The notes beneath the pieces were generated by a model. It was not told the DNA's origin, did no database searches, and saw only the letters and a list, made by a program, of their open reading frames with translations. The position numbers and the translations under genes are program-made. From Candidatus Aerophobota bacterium (GTDB taxonomy: Bacteria; Aerophobota; Aerophobia; Aerophobales; B3-G15): DNA of 5,059 bases. Below, piece after piece: positions 4,997 through 5,059 of this stretch (positions within the stretch are counted from its first letter, which is position 1; each line of letters begins with the position of its first letter). The stretch spans positions 1-5,059 of the forward strand of contig JAGGZA010000141.1 in NCBI GenBank assembly GCA_021162265.1, in the 5' to 3' direction.

Positions 4997-5059
4997 TTAA
5001 ATCATAATTCTTGACTTTACTATGCCTAAAAGTTTTTCCAGGGTCTGGGTAATATCAAG
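4997..5059 (-). CDS. C-terminal end of an upstream gene, probably cytidylate kinase
   Basis: Only one minus-strand frame is open from the window edge: 20 residues, LDITQTLEKLLGIVKSRIMI, then TAA at 4997-4999. The other two frames stop within the fragment. The Asp-x-Thr start followed by a Leu/Glu helix resembles the last helix of cytidylate kinase (the ID-T-T-x-L-S-x-E-E-V pattern), and cmk is the usual gene just upstream of plsC-ispH-S1. The identification rests mostly on gene order; 20 residues are too few for certainty. It probably shares the operon with plsC. Confidence 0.45.
   Translation of the reverse strand, partial: LDITQTLEKLLGIVKSRIMI

Noticed and set aside
1..5059. CRISPR array, transposon ends or toxin-antitoxin pair
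   Set aside because: No regularly spaced repeats, transposase-like frames or small paired genes are present. Every gene is a recognisable housekeeping or metabolic family member.

Overview
The window reads as one run of bacterial housekeeping genes, all on the minus strand. Transcription therefore runs from the right edge (5059) to the left edge (1). In that order it holds: the last 20 codons of a gene that is probably cmk (cytidylate kinase), plsC (1-acylglycerol-3-phosphate acyltransferase), ispH (HMBPP reductase), rpsA (a five-domain ribosomal protein S1), plsY (acyl-phosphate:glycerol-3-phosphate acyltransferase), an HU-family DNA-binding protein, a small MlrA-like MerR regulator, a tRNA-Pro(GGG) with encoded CCA, and the first 65 codons of an aldehyde:ferredoxin oxidoreductase (AOR) family gene that leaves the window at base 1.

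The first block (5059 to 1257) is packed like an operon. There are 16 bases between the first two genes, a 4-base ATGA overlap between plsC and ispH, 24 bases before rpsA, and a 1-base TAATG overlap between rpsA and plsY. It couples phosphatidic acid synthesis (PlsY then PlsC), the last step of the MEP isoprenoid pathway (IspH) and translation initiation (S1). After a 111-base gap with a readable sigma-70-type promoter, a second unit starts with HU, which has a near-perfect ribosome binding site. A 15-bp perfect inverted repeat separates HU from merR, and the tRNA begins only 10 bases after the merR stop. A 162-base gap holding a weak terminator-like hairpin and an AT-rich palindrome precedes the AOR gene.

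The organism is a bacterium (S1, IspH, PlsY, PlsC, HU). It is A+T-rich by eye, with Lys/Glu-rich proteins and frequent AGA/AGG arginine codons. AOR family enzymes carry tungsten or molybdenum pterin and an Fe4S4 cluster and suggest an anaerobe. The cmk-plsC-ispH-S1 order recalls Clostridia, while HU/IHF-merR-tRNA-Pro recalls delta-proteobacteria as I remember them. The mixture may point to a less-studied anaerobic lineage, but the sequence alone does not settle the phylum.

I see no new defence, mobile or biosynthetic system here. The points most worth a second look are the HU/merR stem-loop, the merR-tRNA junction, the AOR leader palindrome and an unusual CxxC in S1 domain 2. No stretch longer than 300 bases lacks a gene.
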